Assembly: GCA_052170555.1 (NCBI GenBank)
Contig: JBQNAI010000002.1
Coordinates: forward strand, 1 to 64,000
DNA: 64,000 bases
Source of the DNA: Scybalousia_A sp052170555
GTDB taxonomy: Bacteria > Bacteroidota > Bacteroidia > Bacteroidales > P3
Direction of reading: 5' to 3'
Shown here: in pieces, positions 1 through 9,360 of the stretch
Position numbering within the stretch: the first letter of the stretch is position 1
Layout: each line of letters opens with the position of its first letter
Made by a program: the position numbers and the translations under genes
Notes under the pieces: generated by a model
Database searches by the model: none
The model's input: only the letters and a program-made list of their open reading frames with translations
Told to the model about the DNA's origin: nothing

Positions 1-162
1 ATCACATTCACTTATCCCTTTTCTAGCATAAAGCTATCTCGATAGTCTATAGAAATAGCATAAAGACTCACCTTTATACCATTTACATTATATACCTCTA
101 CATCTAAAAGAGAATTCCTCACTCTTCCCTGAGAAATTATACTCTCTTCAAAAATCGCTTTT

Positions 163-420
163 TTATACCTCTACTCTAACAGAGACATACGAACGATCAA
201 ACCTCCCCCTCTTAAATTCTACCACACCATCTTTCAATGCAAACAATGTATGATCTTTCCCCATACCTACATTATCTCCCGCATTATGAACAGTTCCTCG
301 CTGACGTACAATGATATTCCCCGCAATGCATTTCTGTCCACCAAATATCTTAACTCCCAACCTCTTGCTATGCGACTCTCGTCCGTTACTAGAACTACCC
401 ACACCTTTCTTATGTGCCAT
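163..420 (-). CDS. rpmA: 50S ribosomal protein L27
   Basis: Structural protein of the large ribosomal subunit whose N-terminus reaches the peptidyl-transferase centre. The 85-residue product begins MAHKKGVGSS, followed by the typical NGRESHSKRLGVK and GQKCIAGNIIVRQRGT segments, which is full length for the family. There is no N-terminal extension of the kind cleaved in Firmicutes. It lies 35 bases downstream of rplU on the same strand, the usual bacterial L21-L27 pair, and should be co-transcribed from the rplU promoter. Identity is certain from the sequence. Confidence 0.98.
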   Translation of the reverse strand: MAHKKGVGSSSNGRESHSKRLGVKIFGGQKCIAGNIIVRQRGTVHNAGDNVGMGKDHTLFALKDGVVEFKRGRFDRSYVSVRVEV

Positions 421-455
421 ATCTCAACCCTTTCTTTTTGAAATTTAACAAATAG

Positions 456-764
456 TTACTTTATGTCCTTAATCTGAATCTGAGTTAAAAAAGGACGAAA
501 ACCATTCATCTTCTGATAACCCGTTCTTCTCTTCTTATGGAACACCAACACCTTATCACCTTTGATATGCTTAATGATATGTGCTTCTACGCTAGCTCCC
601 GCTATTTTAGGCGTGCCGACTTCTATTTTCTCTCCATCGGCTTTGAGCATTACGGTGTCAAAAGTAATATCTGTATTTTCGTCCTGATGAAGACGATTCA
701 CAAATATCTTCTGCTCTTTTTGAACCTTGAATTGCTGTCCTGCTATTTCTACTATTGCGTACAT
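456..764 (-). CDS. rplU: 50S ribosomal protein L21
   Basis: Large-subunit ribosomal protein that binds 23S rRNA. The 102-residue product starts MYAIVEIAGQQFKV and contains the conserved HKKRRTGYQ segment near residues 76-84, with normal length for L21. It is the first gene of the rplU-rpmA pair and has a good Bacteroidota promoter about 50 bases upstream. After L27, the serS gene seen in many Bacteroides genomes is not visible in the 162 bases left before the window edge. Confidence 0.98.
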   Translation of the reverse strand: MYAIVEIAGQQFKVQKEQKIFVNRLHQDENTDITFDTVMLKADGEKIEVGTPKIAGASVEAHIIKHIKGDKVLVFHKKRRTGYQKMNGFRPFLTQIQIKDIK

Positions 765-814
765 CTTTATTTGTTTTTATTTGCCTGTCTCAAACTTAAA
801 TCCGAAACGGATTG

Positions 815-846
815 CAAAATTATAACAAATTTACAAACTGACCAAA
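815..846 (-). promoter_or_regulatory. Bacteroidota-type promoter of rplU-rpmA
   Basis: Read on the minus strand, a TTTG box (843-846) is followed after 20 bases by TAATTTTG (815-822). This matches the Bacteroides primary-sigma consensus TTTG-N19-21-TAnnTTTG. The -7 box lies about 50 bases upstream of the rplU start codon. Confidence 0.7.
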
Positions 847-1102
847 TAAATTTACATAAATATGTCTATATTTTTGAGGAATAAAAGTTTATTTCGCTGT
901 TGTTCAGTATATTGAATATAATAGATATTTGTATATCATTCCAGATAATGTTTCTCAAAAATAAAAGTTTTTGACCGTTATTGTTACAATTTTACTGTAA
1001 TTTAATCAAAAATGATATAATATTTGATTTTTTTTCATACTTACTAAAAGATAGCGTAACATTTATAAGCAGAAAAGAGATCTAGTGACGTAACTAAATG
1101 TC

Positions 1103-1160
1103 AATCTCACATTTTAATTTAGCAATCTCACATTTTAATCAAGCAATGTCGCACTTTAAT
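1103..1160 (+). repeat. Three direct repeats, 21-bp period, core AATCTCACATTTTAAT
   Basis: In the 515-base gap between the divergent rplU and nadE genes, a 16-base core occurs at 1103-1118, 1124-1139 and (as AATGTCGCACTTTAAT) 1145-1160, spaced exactly 21 bases, or two helical turns. The same core recurs as inverted repeats near 13.5 kb and 56.1 kb. The rest of the gap (885-1100) is AT-rich with no gene seen. A -7-like TATCTTTG (1249-1256) precedes nadE. The spacing suggests protein-binding sites or the relic of an interspersed element. Confidence 0.75.
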
Positions 1161-1279
1161 TTCGTGAATCGGCATATTATTATAGCAGAAAAATAAATCA
1201 TTCCTAACACATTTTTGGAGCATTACCTTTTTTTTATCAAAAAAGCTGTATCTTTGCATCACATAATTTTGCATGCATA

Positions 1280-2815
1280 ATGAAAATAAACGTTTGCCAA
1301 TTTGATTACAACACACTCGCTATTCAAAACAACAAAAATAAGATAAAACATGCTTTATTGCTAAGCGATGATGATGTTTTAAATATTTTCGCAGAACTTT
1401 CTCTTACTGGTTCTCCTCTCTACAATAGAAATTTGTATAGTAACGTATATAAGGAGACTTCTCTGGCTGGAGATGAATTATGTAACACAAAAAAATCTTT
1501 CATAATCGGGACTCCTGCAAAATCGGACGAATTTTACTACAATAGTTTGGTTTTTGTGGATAAGGGCGAAGTGAAAGCAATCTCAACGAAGAGAAATCTT
1601 TCCAATTTTGACGGCAATTATTCTATTGGCAATGGTATGGAGGTCGTACATTACAATAACAAAAAAATTGCATTTGGTTTTTATGATGATTTTTTCAACT
1701 TCGTTAAACGCAAATTAAAGGTTGACACTATCATTTTGGTAAGCAATATTCTCTTCGACAGGGATTACGATAATGAAATAGAAAAACATCTCTCTGATTA
1801 TGCTAAACAATTGAATACTAACGTTATTTTTGTAAACCGAATAGGATCTGAGGGCAATATTATATTTCAGGGAGGAAGTTTTTTTATAAATCGTAGAGGT
1901 GAGGTTGTCAAAAAACTTCCTGAGTTCGAAGAACAACAAGTAAATGTCAATACTGATGAAAATAATGCTAAATCCCCCACACATAATGATACATATGAAG
2001 AACGCATTTTCAAAGCTTGCGTATTGGGAATAAGAGACTATTGGCATAAAAGTAAAATAAATAAAGCAGTTATTGGTCTTAGCGGAGGCATAGACTCTGC
2101 TGTAGTTGTTGTCTTGGCTGTTGCTGCCCTGGGAAAGGAAAATGTAGTAGGTATTCTAATGCCTAGTGAATTTTCTTCTGAACACAGTATTAATGATGCA
2201 ATACAATCTGCTCAAAATTTAGGTATTAAATACTACACCGTACCTATTCAAAGTATTTTCGAATCAACTAAATCTACATTGAAGGAACTCCTAGACACAA
2301 AAATAAAAGATACAACCGAAGAAAACTTACAAGCACGTTCTCGTTGCATGATTGTGATGGCATTTGCTAATAGATTAGATGCCGCTATGCTAAACACTTC
2401 TAATAAGAGTGAAAGTGCAGTGGGCTATGGGACTCTCTATGGAGACGATTCTGGAGCTTTGGGTCCTATTGGTGACCTTTACAAAGAGGATGTGTATAAA
2501 CTTGCTTATTGGATTAATCGCAACGAAGAAATTATTCCATGGAATAGCATTAAAAAGTTTCCTTCGGCTGAATTACGACCAAATCAAAAAGATAGTGACA
2601 CATTGCCTGAATATGGTATATTAGACAAAATAATCAAAGAACATATAGAAAATCATCTTTCATCTGAAGAAATTATTGCCAAGGGATATAAACAGGAAGA
2701 CGTAAATAAAGTTTTACATCTCTACAATACAAATGAATGGAAACGCAGACAAGAAGCTCCTGCTTTAAGATTAAGCAAAACTTGTTTTGCAACAGATTTT
2801 AAAATAAATTATTAA
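1280..2815 (+). CDS. nadE: NAD+ synthetase with degenerate glutaminase domain
   Basis: Catalyses the last step of NAD+ synthesis: deamido-NAD+ plus ATP plus ammonia gives NAD+. The 511-residue protein has an N-terminal nitrilase-like glutaminase domain (about 1-215) and a C-terminal synthetase domain (about 235-511) with the ATP-pyrophosphatase P-loop SGGIDS at 268-273 and the NKSESAVGYGT segment. The glutaminase domain keeps Glu39 (FAELSLTG) and a candidate Lys104. Where the family has the catalytic cysteine (I-C-E-D-x-W) it reads FYDDFF, with Tyr135. The only other cysteines in this domain are 6 and 68. The domain is also shorter than usual. The enzyme is therefore probably ammonia-dependent, or fed from another source (inference). 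It is the first gene of an operon, with a TATCTTTG -7 box at 1249-1256, and stops 3 bases before the PurF-family gene. Confidence 0.93.
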   Translation: MKINVCQFDYNTLAIQNNKNKIKHALLLSDDDVLNIFAELSLTGSPLYNRNLYSNVYKETSLAGDELCNTKKSFIIGTPAKSDEFYYNSLVFVDKGEVKAISTKRNLSNFDGNYSIGNGMEVVHYNNKKIAFGFYDDFFNFVKRKLKVDTIILVSNILFDRDYDNEIEKHLSDYAKQLNTNVIFVNRIGSEGNIIFQGGSFFINRRGEVVKKLPEFEEQQVNVNTDENNAKSPTHNDTYEERIFKACVLGIRDYWHKSKINKAVIGLSGGIDSAVVVVLAVAALGKENVVGILMPSEFSSEHSINDAIQSAQNLGIKYYTVPIQSIFESTKSTLKELLDTKIKDTTEENLQARSRCMIVMAFANRLDAAMLNTSNKSESAVGYGTLYGDDSGALGPIGDLYKEDVYKLAYWINRNEEIIPWNSIKKFPSAELRPNQKDSDTLPEYGILDKIIKEHIENHLSSEEIIAKGYKQEDVNKVLHLYNTNEWKRRQEAPALRLSKTCFATDFKINY

Positions 2816-2818
2816 TAA

Positions 2819-4720
2819 ATGAGTGATTCTATCAAACACGAATGTGGTATTGCTCTTTTGAGATTAAAAAAACCACTTGAATACTACCAAGAAAAATATG
2901 GTAATACTTGGGCATTGAACCGTATGTATCTCTTAATGGAAAAGCAACATAATCGCGGTCAAGACGGAGCTGGATTTGCTTCTTTGAAATTTGACACTGC
3001 TCCAGGCAAACAATATGTAGACATCGCGAAGAGTAATGCTACTCAACCCATAGCGGAAGTCTTCAAAAATGTGTTTAACGATTATAAACAAATTATTAAA
3101 GAGCACCCAGACAAAACTGAAGATATTATTTATCTAAAAAATAATGCCAAATTCTTTGGAGAATTGTTTATGGGACATCTTCGCTACGGAACTTTCGGTA
3201 AGAATGAATTGGAAAACTTACATCCCTTCCATAGAGAAAACAATTGGAAAACAAGAGATTTGCTTATTGCAGGAAATTTCAATCTTACCAACATAGATGA
3301 AATGCTTCAAAAATTAATATCATTAGGGCAACACCCCGTTAATGTTACTGATACTGCTATCGTGTTAGAGAAAATCGGGAAATTCCTAGACAGAGAAGTA
3401 CAAGAGCTATTTGCAAAACACAAACTCAATAGGGAATCTAATATTCAGATTACAGATTCAATAAGTGAAGATATGGATTTGCGAAAAGTATTGGAAAACT
3501 CTGTAAAACATTTTGATGGTGGTTATGCTTTTTGTGGTATAACAGGTAATGGTTGTGCTTTCGCCGTAAGAGACGAATGCGGGATAAGACCTTGTTTTTG
3601 GTATGAGAACGATGAGATTGTTGTTGTGGCGAGTGAACGCCCTGCTATTATGACTACGTTTGATGCAAGAGTTGAGCAGGTCAAAGAGTTAACTCCCGGA
3701 TGTGCCCTTATAATCAAACGTAATGGGGAGGTTTCAGAACAAATAGTTAAACAAGGGGGTAACTCCAATAAGAAATGTTCTTTTGAGCGTATATATTTCT
3801 CTCGTGGTACGGACAAAGACATTTACTTGGAAAGAAAGTCTTTAGGTGAGAAAATCTTTCCTCAGATTTTGGATGCCATTGATAAGGATATCGCTAACAC
3901 TGTGATATCCTATATTCCAAATACTGCTTCGGTCGCCTTTCAGGGACTTGCAAAAGCCTTTGCAGATTATTTGGATAAACAGCGAATAGAACAAATACTT
4001 GCTGTCAAAAATAGTTTGAATGAAGAAAAATTAAAAAATATTTTTGCTACTACCATACGTCGCGAATACATTGTTGTCAAAGATGTTAAATTAAGAACTT
4101 TTATCACTCAAGACAATGAGCGTGACGATATGGTTGCCCATGTTTATGATGTTACATATGGACAGATTAAGGAGCAGAAAGACAATCTTGTTGTAATAGA
4201 TGATTCCATAGTTAGAGGAACAACTCTTCGGCAAAGTATCATTTCCATTCTAAATAAATTAGGTCCTAAAAAAATAGTCATTGCGTCCTCGGCTCCACAA
4301 ATACGCTATCCGGATTGCTATGGTATAGACATGTCTCGTTTGGGGCAGTTTGTTGCATTCAATGCAGCAATACAATTGTTACAAGAACAAAATCAACAAA
4401 ATATTATTGATAATGTTTATAATGAGTGTAAAAAACAAGAATCTCTTCCGAAAGAAATGGTAACAAACCACGTAAAAGAAATTTACGCACCATTCTCTGA
4501 CAAACAGATTAGTAATAAAATAGCACAACTTATTACTCCTAAAAACTGTAATGCTGAAATTCAAGTTGTGTTCAATACCGTTGAAAACTTACATCTCGCA
4601 TGTCCTTATCATACAGGTGATTGGTATTTCACAGGAAACTATCCTACTGCAGGCGGGAACAAAGTTGTGAATACTGCTTTCATTAATTGGTATGAGGGCA
4701 ACGATAAAAGAGCTTATTAA
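2819..4720 (+). CDS. PurF-family amidophosphoribosyltransferase-like protein
   Basis: Class II glutamine amidotransferase fused to a type I phosphoribosyltransferase domain. The 633-residue protein has the family start HECGIAL with Cys9 as candidate nucleophile. This implies removal of an eight-residue leader, compared with only the initiator Met in classical PurF. It also has the NRGQDGAGFAS, GHLRYGT and GNFNLTN glutaminase motifs. The PRPP-binding signature VVIDDSIVRGTT lies near residue 460. It matches the long paralogue common in Bacteroidales (about 630 residues) rather than the shorter canonical PurF, so whether it makes phosphoribosylamine for purines or has another job is not settled by sequence. 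It sits 3 bases after nadE. Confidence 0.85.
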   Translation: MSDSIKHECGIALLRLKKPLEYYQEKYGNTWALNRMYLLMEKQHNRGQDGAGFASLKFDTAPGKQYVDIAKSNATQPIAEVFKNVFNDYKQIIKEHPDKTEDIIYLKNNAKFFGELFMGHLRYGTFGKNELENLHPFHRENNWKTRDLLIAGNFNLTNIDEMLQKLISLGQHPVNVTDTAIVLEKIGKFLDREVQELFAKHKLNRESNIQITDSISEDMDLRKVLENSVKHFDGGYAFCGITGNGCAFAVRDECGIRPCFWYENDEIVVVASERPAIMTTFDARVEQVKELTPGCALIIKRNGEVSEQIVKQGGNSNKKCSFERIYFSRGTDKDIYLERKSLGEKIFPQILDAIDKDIANTVISYIPNTASVAFQGLAKAFADYLDKQRIEQILAVKNSLNEEKLKNIFATTIRREYIVVKDVKLRTFITQDNERDDMVAHVYDVTYGQIKEQKDNLVVIDDSIVRGTTLRQSIISILNKLGPKKIVIASSAPQIRYPDCYGIDMSRLGQFVAFNAAIQLLQEQNQQNIIDNVYNECKKQESLPKEMVTNHVKEIYAPFSDKQISNKIAQLITPKNCNAEIQVVFNTVENLHLACPYHTGDWYFTGNYPTAGGNKVVNTAFINWYEGNDKRAY

Positions 4721-4739
4721 AAGTAAATTATCGTTTCCT

Positions 4740-5744
4740 ATGAGCAATGATAAGAAATTACTAATAGTAGGTAATAGCGAATCAATACATACAAATAACC
4801 TCAAAACGTTGGTAGGTTCGTATTTTAATGAAACAAAAATTTTGAATAATCAGGATTTTTCCATACGATCTCCCTTGAAGTTATTGAAAGCTATAATGGG
4901 GGTAAGAAAATTATTAAAATCTTTTTTACCCTCTTTTATCATATTGTACCAAATAGATATAGCTGCTTTTTTTCTTTCATTAATTAATCACAAAATACCA
5001 TCCTTAGTCGTAGGTATAGGAAGTGATGTTTTAACTGTGGCTAATAAATCTCAATTCCATAAATTTATGGCAAGTTATGTAATTAATCATGGCAAATATT
5101 TCAATGCAGGAAGCATTGCAATTAAAGAAAAAATGCAACAATTGTCTAAAAATCCCATCAAGGTTATTATTGCAAATCTTGGTGCAGATGATATTTTACC
5201 AAAAGACAAACAAAATATAATTTTTTCAAATCGCTTACACAAGAAGCTATATAATATAGACAAGATTATTAATGCCTTTGAACGTTTTATTCGCAAAAAG
5301 GAGCACAAGACCTGGAAACTCATCATTGCTTCTACGGGAATGCAAAAGGAATTAATAAAACAAGTAAAAGAATTGGGTATTGAACAAAATGTAGAGTTTG
5401 TCGGTTGGCTCAACAGGGAACAAAACGCACATTATTATTCCATTTCAAAAATTTGGGTATCTTTACCCAAAAGTGACTCCATAAGCATATCACTTTTAGA
5501 AGCTATGAGTGGCGGTTGTATTCCTGTTTGCTATGATGTATCTGCTCTCAATGGTTTCCTGACAAATAATAAAAATGCCGTAGTAGTCAAAGATTTTGAA
5601 GAAAACTTTTTTGAACGAGCTTTATTGTTGGATAACCCGGAAGTAATTGCAAACAATCGCAAACAAGCAAGAAAATTTGCTGATAAAGATCTAAATAGAC
5701 AACGTTTTTATTCAATTTTTGAGAAAGAATTCGGGAATAATTAG
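4740..5744 (+). CDS. GT4-type glycosyltransferase
   Basis: Predicted GT-B fold glycosyltransferase of 334 residues for a surface glycan or glycolipid; donor and acceptor unknown. The C-terminal half has the nucleotide-sugar-binding layout of family GT4: VEFVGWLNREQN, then SLPKSDSISISLLEAMSGG, where the usual first Glu of the E-x7-E motif is Asp and the second Glu is kept. I place the start at ATG 4740 (MSNDKKLLIVGNSES). An in-frame ATG at 4692 would overlap the preceding gene by 29 bases and add a poor N-terminus. It is the third gene of the nadE operon and has no signal peptide. Confidence 0.8.
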   Translation: MSNDKKLLIVGNSESIHTNNLKTLVGSYFNETKILNNQDFSIRSPLKLLKAIMGVRKLLKSFLPSFIILYQIDIAAFFLSLINHKIPSLVVGIGSDVLTVANKSQFHKFMASYVINHGKYFNAGSIAIKEKMQQLSKNPIKVIIANLGADDILPKDKQNIIFSNRLHKKLYNIDKIINAFERFIRKKEHKTWKLIIASTGMQKELIKQVKELGIEQNVEFVGWLNREQNAHYYSISKIWVSLPKSDSISISLLEAMSGGCIPVCYDVSALNGFLTNNKNAVVVKDFEENFFERALLLDNPEVIANNRKQARKFADKDLNRQRFYSIFEKEFGNN

Positions 5745-6210
5745 ATTTAATCCGATAAAAATCCTAATTAGTTTTTATATTTTTTTATCATATTGCGTAA
5801 AAAAATAACGGACTCTACCATCTATGAAATAAACCTCATAACTGATGGCTTTGTTTGTATTAATAGGTGCTTCCCTTACATTGTTAGAGATATTTTTACT
5901 CAATAAAAGTAGTATATGTCTTGTTTATTTTTTTATTAAACCTAACTCTCTTTCAAAATGGCCCCAATCGGAGTATTTCTCTTCAGAAAAGAATAGATTC
6001 TTTCTTGACTTTAGTAGATTCTTTCTTGACTTTAATTCAATTCCATTGTGATGTAGAGAAAATTTATATCTATTATTGAATATACCATATCACTCTGAAA
6101 ATATTATAATGTGATACGGAATATAATATGTAGTCTGACAAATACACTTACAACAAATAAAATTGTATTTCTTCAATACTATCTTCTATTACTACAATTT
6201 CATTAGATTT
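5745..6210. other. Intergenic region with a 21-bp tandem duplication
   Basis: This AT-rich spacer lies between the convergent nadE operon and the envelope operon. No convincing gene was found. A 20-base segment beginning TAGATTCTTTC occurs twice head-to-tail at 5994-6013 and 6015-6034. No clear terminator hairpin was recognised. Confidence 0.5.
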
Positions 6211-6885
6211 TTAGAAAAAATAAGTTAATCCGAAACTAATACTGTTCCAACGGAAATTATTATATGCTCCAACATTCATAAATCCCAAAGCATAAAAAGA
6301 ATTTAATTCTATATGATGATTAATGTCATATCCTATACCTACCAAAAAACCGATATCTTCTTTCTTCAACTGATTGTCACCAAAAGTTTCATATTCCCGT
6401 TCCACCATATAATCTTGTGGTAATACCGTACTATCATTAGGGTTTATAGGATTCTGATTTGTAAAAGTACTTGTGCCTCCTATACCGTACGTAAAGAATG
6501 GAGCAAAATAACAAACCAAACCCCTCCCCTTTCTTTCGTCTCCGAATTTTAGCTCAATATTCAACTCTAAACTTAGCAAATAAGCTTTAACATCATTTTT
6601 AGATTTTAGTTTTTCATCGTAATTGAATCCTTTACTCACAAAATTTAAAACGGGTCTAAAATATATATTGTAAACCAAATGTTTCTCGCCATTAATTCCT
6701 GCTTTCCATCCTATTTTTTTTTCTATTCCATTTGTCTGATTAATCCAATCTTGAGTAATGTTAACATTCAACCCAAATTTCCACGGATCTATGCTACTTT
6801 GGGGACGATCATATCCGTACTCTATCTGAGAAAAGGCAGAAATACTTAACATAGATAGTAGAGTTATAAGAATTGTTCTTTTCAT
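6211..6885 (-). CDS. Outer-membrane beta-barrel protein
   Basis: Predicted 224-residue outer-membrane protein. A signal peptide (MKRTILITLLSMLSISAFSQ) is followed by alternating hydrophobic/polar strands and the chain ends in an aromatic residue (ISFGLTYFF), typical of small porin-like barrels (PorT/OmpW-like) in Bacteroidota. Its start codon overlaps the end of the transglutaminase-like gene by 4 bases, so the two are translationally coupled. It is the last gene of the S41 protease-transglutaminase-barrel operon. Exact function unknown. Confidence 0.75.
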   Translation of the reverse strand: MKRTILITLLSMLSISAFSQIEYGYDRPQSSIDPWKFGLNVNITQDWINQTNGIEKKIGWKAGINGEKHLVYNIYFRPVLNFVSKGFNYDEKLKSKNDVKAYLLSLELNIELKFGDERKGRGLVCYFAPFFTYGIGGTSTFTNQNPINPNDSTVLPQDYMVEREYETFGDNQLKKEDIGFLVGIGYDINHHIELNSFYALGFMNVGAYNNFRWNSISFGLTYFF

Positions 6886-9350
6886 TTCAATTTTTTAATA
6901 GTTTTCAATAACTCTTCTTGAGAAGAAATCTTATATCCTTGCGACAGATACACTATATCTTCCTTGGTAATCAAAGTAAGAATAGGATAATTATTTAAAA
7001 ACTCAACTTTTACGGCTTCCAAAATTTTCTTTTCTATAGTTTTACTTTTATCTAGCAGTACAAAAGTATTCTCTGGTAAATCAGGAAAAGAATTAACAGA
7101 AAAGCCCTTGTTTAGCAAACTTTCATCCAGTATCAAAACCAAAGTTACATCTTTTTCTTTCTCAAAATCCATTCTACTTTTTGCAATATCCACAAGAAGA
7201 TGTCTTGTAGGCTCCTTGTAAGGATCTATAACGGCTAATATAATAGCCTTGCTATCTTTTATGATTTGATTGATGTTATATAATTTTTCTACCTTATTTG
7301 ATTTATATGGAATATTGAGTAATTCATTATTCAAAATGACTTTACCATAAGAGGTTAAATCTTCATCAATTTCTGGTATTGATACTGTTATATTTGTGGG
7401 CAGATTAGATTTTAAAATAAAGTATTTTTCTTCTACCCATACTTTACCTGTGGAGTTACGATTACCTACTATCAGACGATACTCTCCCTCATTGAGTTGC
7501 AATGTATCTGGGAAATTTTTAAAATGCGGGTCGTACTCATAATCTAACGTTTGAAATTGATTATCTATCAATTTTTGAATAGTAAAATTAGCGTAATATT
7601 CAGGTTTAATCGTATTATTCTTGTCATTATTTACAATCAACATACAATTATTTGTTTTTTTTGTATTTTTTTGTAAAAAAGCGTATTCCCAACTGGTTGT
7701 ATCATTTTTCCTCCATTGTGCCCTACCTGTCGCCCATTCGTAACGAGACTGAATACCAAACGTACGGGCAATAGCAACAAATAAAATCTCCCTTGATTTT
7801 TCATCGGCTATACGTCCTTTCAATACCCCTTCAGGAGAGATAGGTACTTCATAGTAGTTATCTGTATTATTTACTTTGATATTGATTCTAATCCATTCTG
7901 CCAAATCCTTACCATTAGCAAAAATATAACGGTTTTTTTGAAAATACTCTTTGATGAATCCACGCCATGGAGTAATTTTTTCCAATGCTATACGAGGATT
8001 GATTACATATTCGGAAGTCTCTGTTTCCACTATATTGTTAAGATGGTCCATAAACACATTATATTCTCCATCTCTCAGATCTTTTTCGTAAACCATTTGC
8101 AACATTCTTTTAGCTAACGGGTGCTTGGAATCTAAAATTTTTTGAATTTCTTTATAGTTCCCCCAAGAATTTTTGATTAATTCATTATCCGTATGAGGGA
8201 AACTTGCAATATAATTGTTACGAATTGAATCTTCATATACCAATCTCTCATTATTCTGTTTCACCAATTTCTCATCCAAAGTTGGAACAGATAATTCTTT
8301 AGGTGGTGTAATAATTAAAGAAGTGCTACGCTTTATTCTATCTAGAAAATTAGCATATATAACTATTTCTACTTGAGTTTGGTCAGCAAATACCTGTTTT
8401 TGAGCAAAGGCGTTGTTAGTTTTGACCCAAATTATCAAATCTCCATAGCCAGTAGTCAAACTTGCGTTACCATTCGCATCAGTAATAATCTTTGCAATGG
8501 GAAAATACTCTGCATAATTGTATAGTCCAAAAGAGACTTCCGCTCCTTTAACTTTTCTACCTTTCTCATCCAAGACAGTCACCGTAAGTTTTTTTGTAGG
8601 AGCGTAATTACTTAAAAGATTTATCTTAGAATATTTATCACTAACAAAATTTTTCTCTTCACTTCCATTGTAATTACCAAAAACTGTTGTATGCACCATC
8701 ATAGCACGTTTAGAAGGTGCATCAAACCATCCAACATCCAAACGAGCTTCTGGCTCACAAGCACCCATATGATACCATTTGCCATCAACCCATACTTCTA
8801 CCCATGCATGATTATCATCCGTATGTGCCCAGCGTGGAGTATAACACTGTCTCGCTGGTATTCCCACACTACGCAAAGCAGTTACAGTAAAAGTACTTTC
8901 TTCTCCACATCTACCCCATGAAGTACGCATACTCGCCAATGGAGAAGAGGTTCTACCATCTGAAGCCTTATAGTTAACAAATTCATGACACCAATGATTG
9001 ACTTCCAGGGCTGCATCATACATACTCATCCCTCTAATTCTATCTTTTAACATATGAAATATCACCATACGTGCACTATCTAAATTCTCATTATTTACTC
9101 GATAAACAAGGACAAAATGTTTGAATATATCCTCAGGGACCTTCCGCCCCCAGGAAAAAGTATTCCTTGCCAATATAACATTTTTTATTTGAGAGATATA
9201 AAAAGAAGTATCATAATCCAACTTATCGTTTAATGGCATGTACTCATAAAGAAAATCCAAATATTTTTTTTCTTCATCTGAAAGACCCTTTTGTGCAAAT
9301 GTTGTCACACTTATCAATATTATAAACAGGATGATAAAATTTTTCTTCAT
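6882..9350 (-). CDS. Secreted transglutaminase-like cysteine peptidase/amidase
   Basis: An 822-residue exported protein. The signal peptide is MKKNFIILFIILISVTTFAQ. The transglutaminase core spans about residues 110-215, with candidate triad Cys148 (WGRCGEES), His181 (DDNHAWVEV) and an acidic residue at 199-201 (GACEPE). A carboxypeptidase-regulatory-like/Ig-like segment follows (about 250-320; VTVLDEKGRKVKGAEVSFG). Near the C-terminus (about 710-822) there is a thioredoxin-like alpha/beta region without a CxxC. Bacterial members of the family usually hydrolyse or rearrange peptide amide bonds; the substrate here is unknown. It lies 10 bases after the S41 protease gene and overlaps the beta-barrel gene. 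Confidence 0.82.
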   Translation of the reverse strand: MKKNFIILFIILISVTTFAQKGLSDEEKKYLDFLYEYMPLNDKLDYDTSFYISQIKNVILARNTFSWGRKVPEDIFKHFVLVYRVNNENLDSARMVIFHMLKDRIRGMSMYDAALEVNHWCHEFVNYKASDGRTSSPLASMRTSWGRCGEESTFTVTALRSVGIPARQCYTPRWAHTDDNHAWVEVWVDGKWYHMGACEPEARLDVGWFDAPSKRAMMVHTTVFGNYNGSEEKNFVSDKYSKINLLSNYAPTKKLTVTVLDEKGRKVKGAEVSFGLYNYAEYFPIAKIITDANGNASLTTGYGDLIIWVKTNNAFAQKQVFADQTQVEIVIYANFLDRIKRSTSLIITPPKELSVPTLDEKLVKQNNERLVYEDSIRNNYIASFPHTDNELIKNSWGNYKEIQKILDSKHPLAKRMLQMVYEKDLRDGEYNVFMDHLNNIVETETSEYVINPRIALEKITPWRGFIKEYFQKNRYIFANGKDLAEWIRINIKVNNTDNYYEVPISPEGVLKGRIADEKSREILFVAIARTFGIQSRYEWATGRAQWRKNDTTSWEYAFLQKNTKKTNNCMLIVNNDKNNTIKPEYYANFTIQKLIDNQFQTLDYEYDPHFKNFPDTLQLNEGEYRLIVGNRNSTGKVWVEEKYFILKSNLPTNITVSIPEIDEDLTSYGKVILNNELLNIPYKSNKVEKLYNINQIIKDSKAIILAVIDPYKEPTRHLLVDIAKSRMDFEKEKDVTLVLILDESLLNKGFSVNSFPDLPENTFVLLDKSKTIEKKILEAVKVEFLNNYPILTLITKEDIVYLSQGYKISSQEELLKTIKKLK

Positions 9351-9360
9351 ATAGTATTTA

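Noticed and set aside
1..162. Minus-strand open frame of about 50 codons after rpmA, which could be a gene fragment
   Set aside because: It has no start codon and no recognisable motif, and opens only after an in-frame stop inside rpmA. Chance in AT-rich DNA is more likely.
1214..1256. Full promoter for nadE using TTTG at 1214-1217
   Set aside because: Spacing to TATCTTTG is 31 bases, outside the 19-21 range. Only the -7 box is kept.
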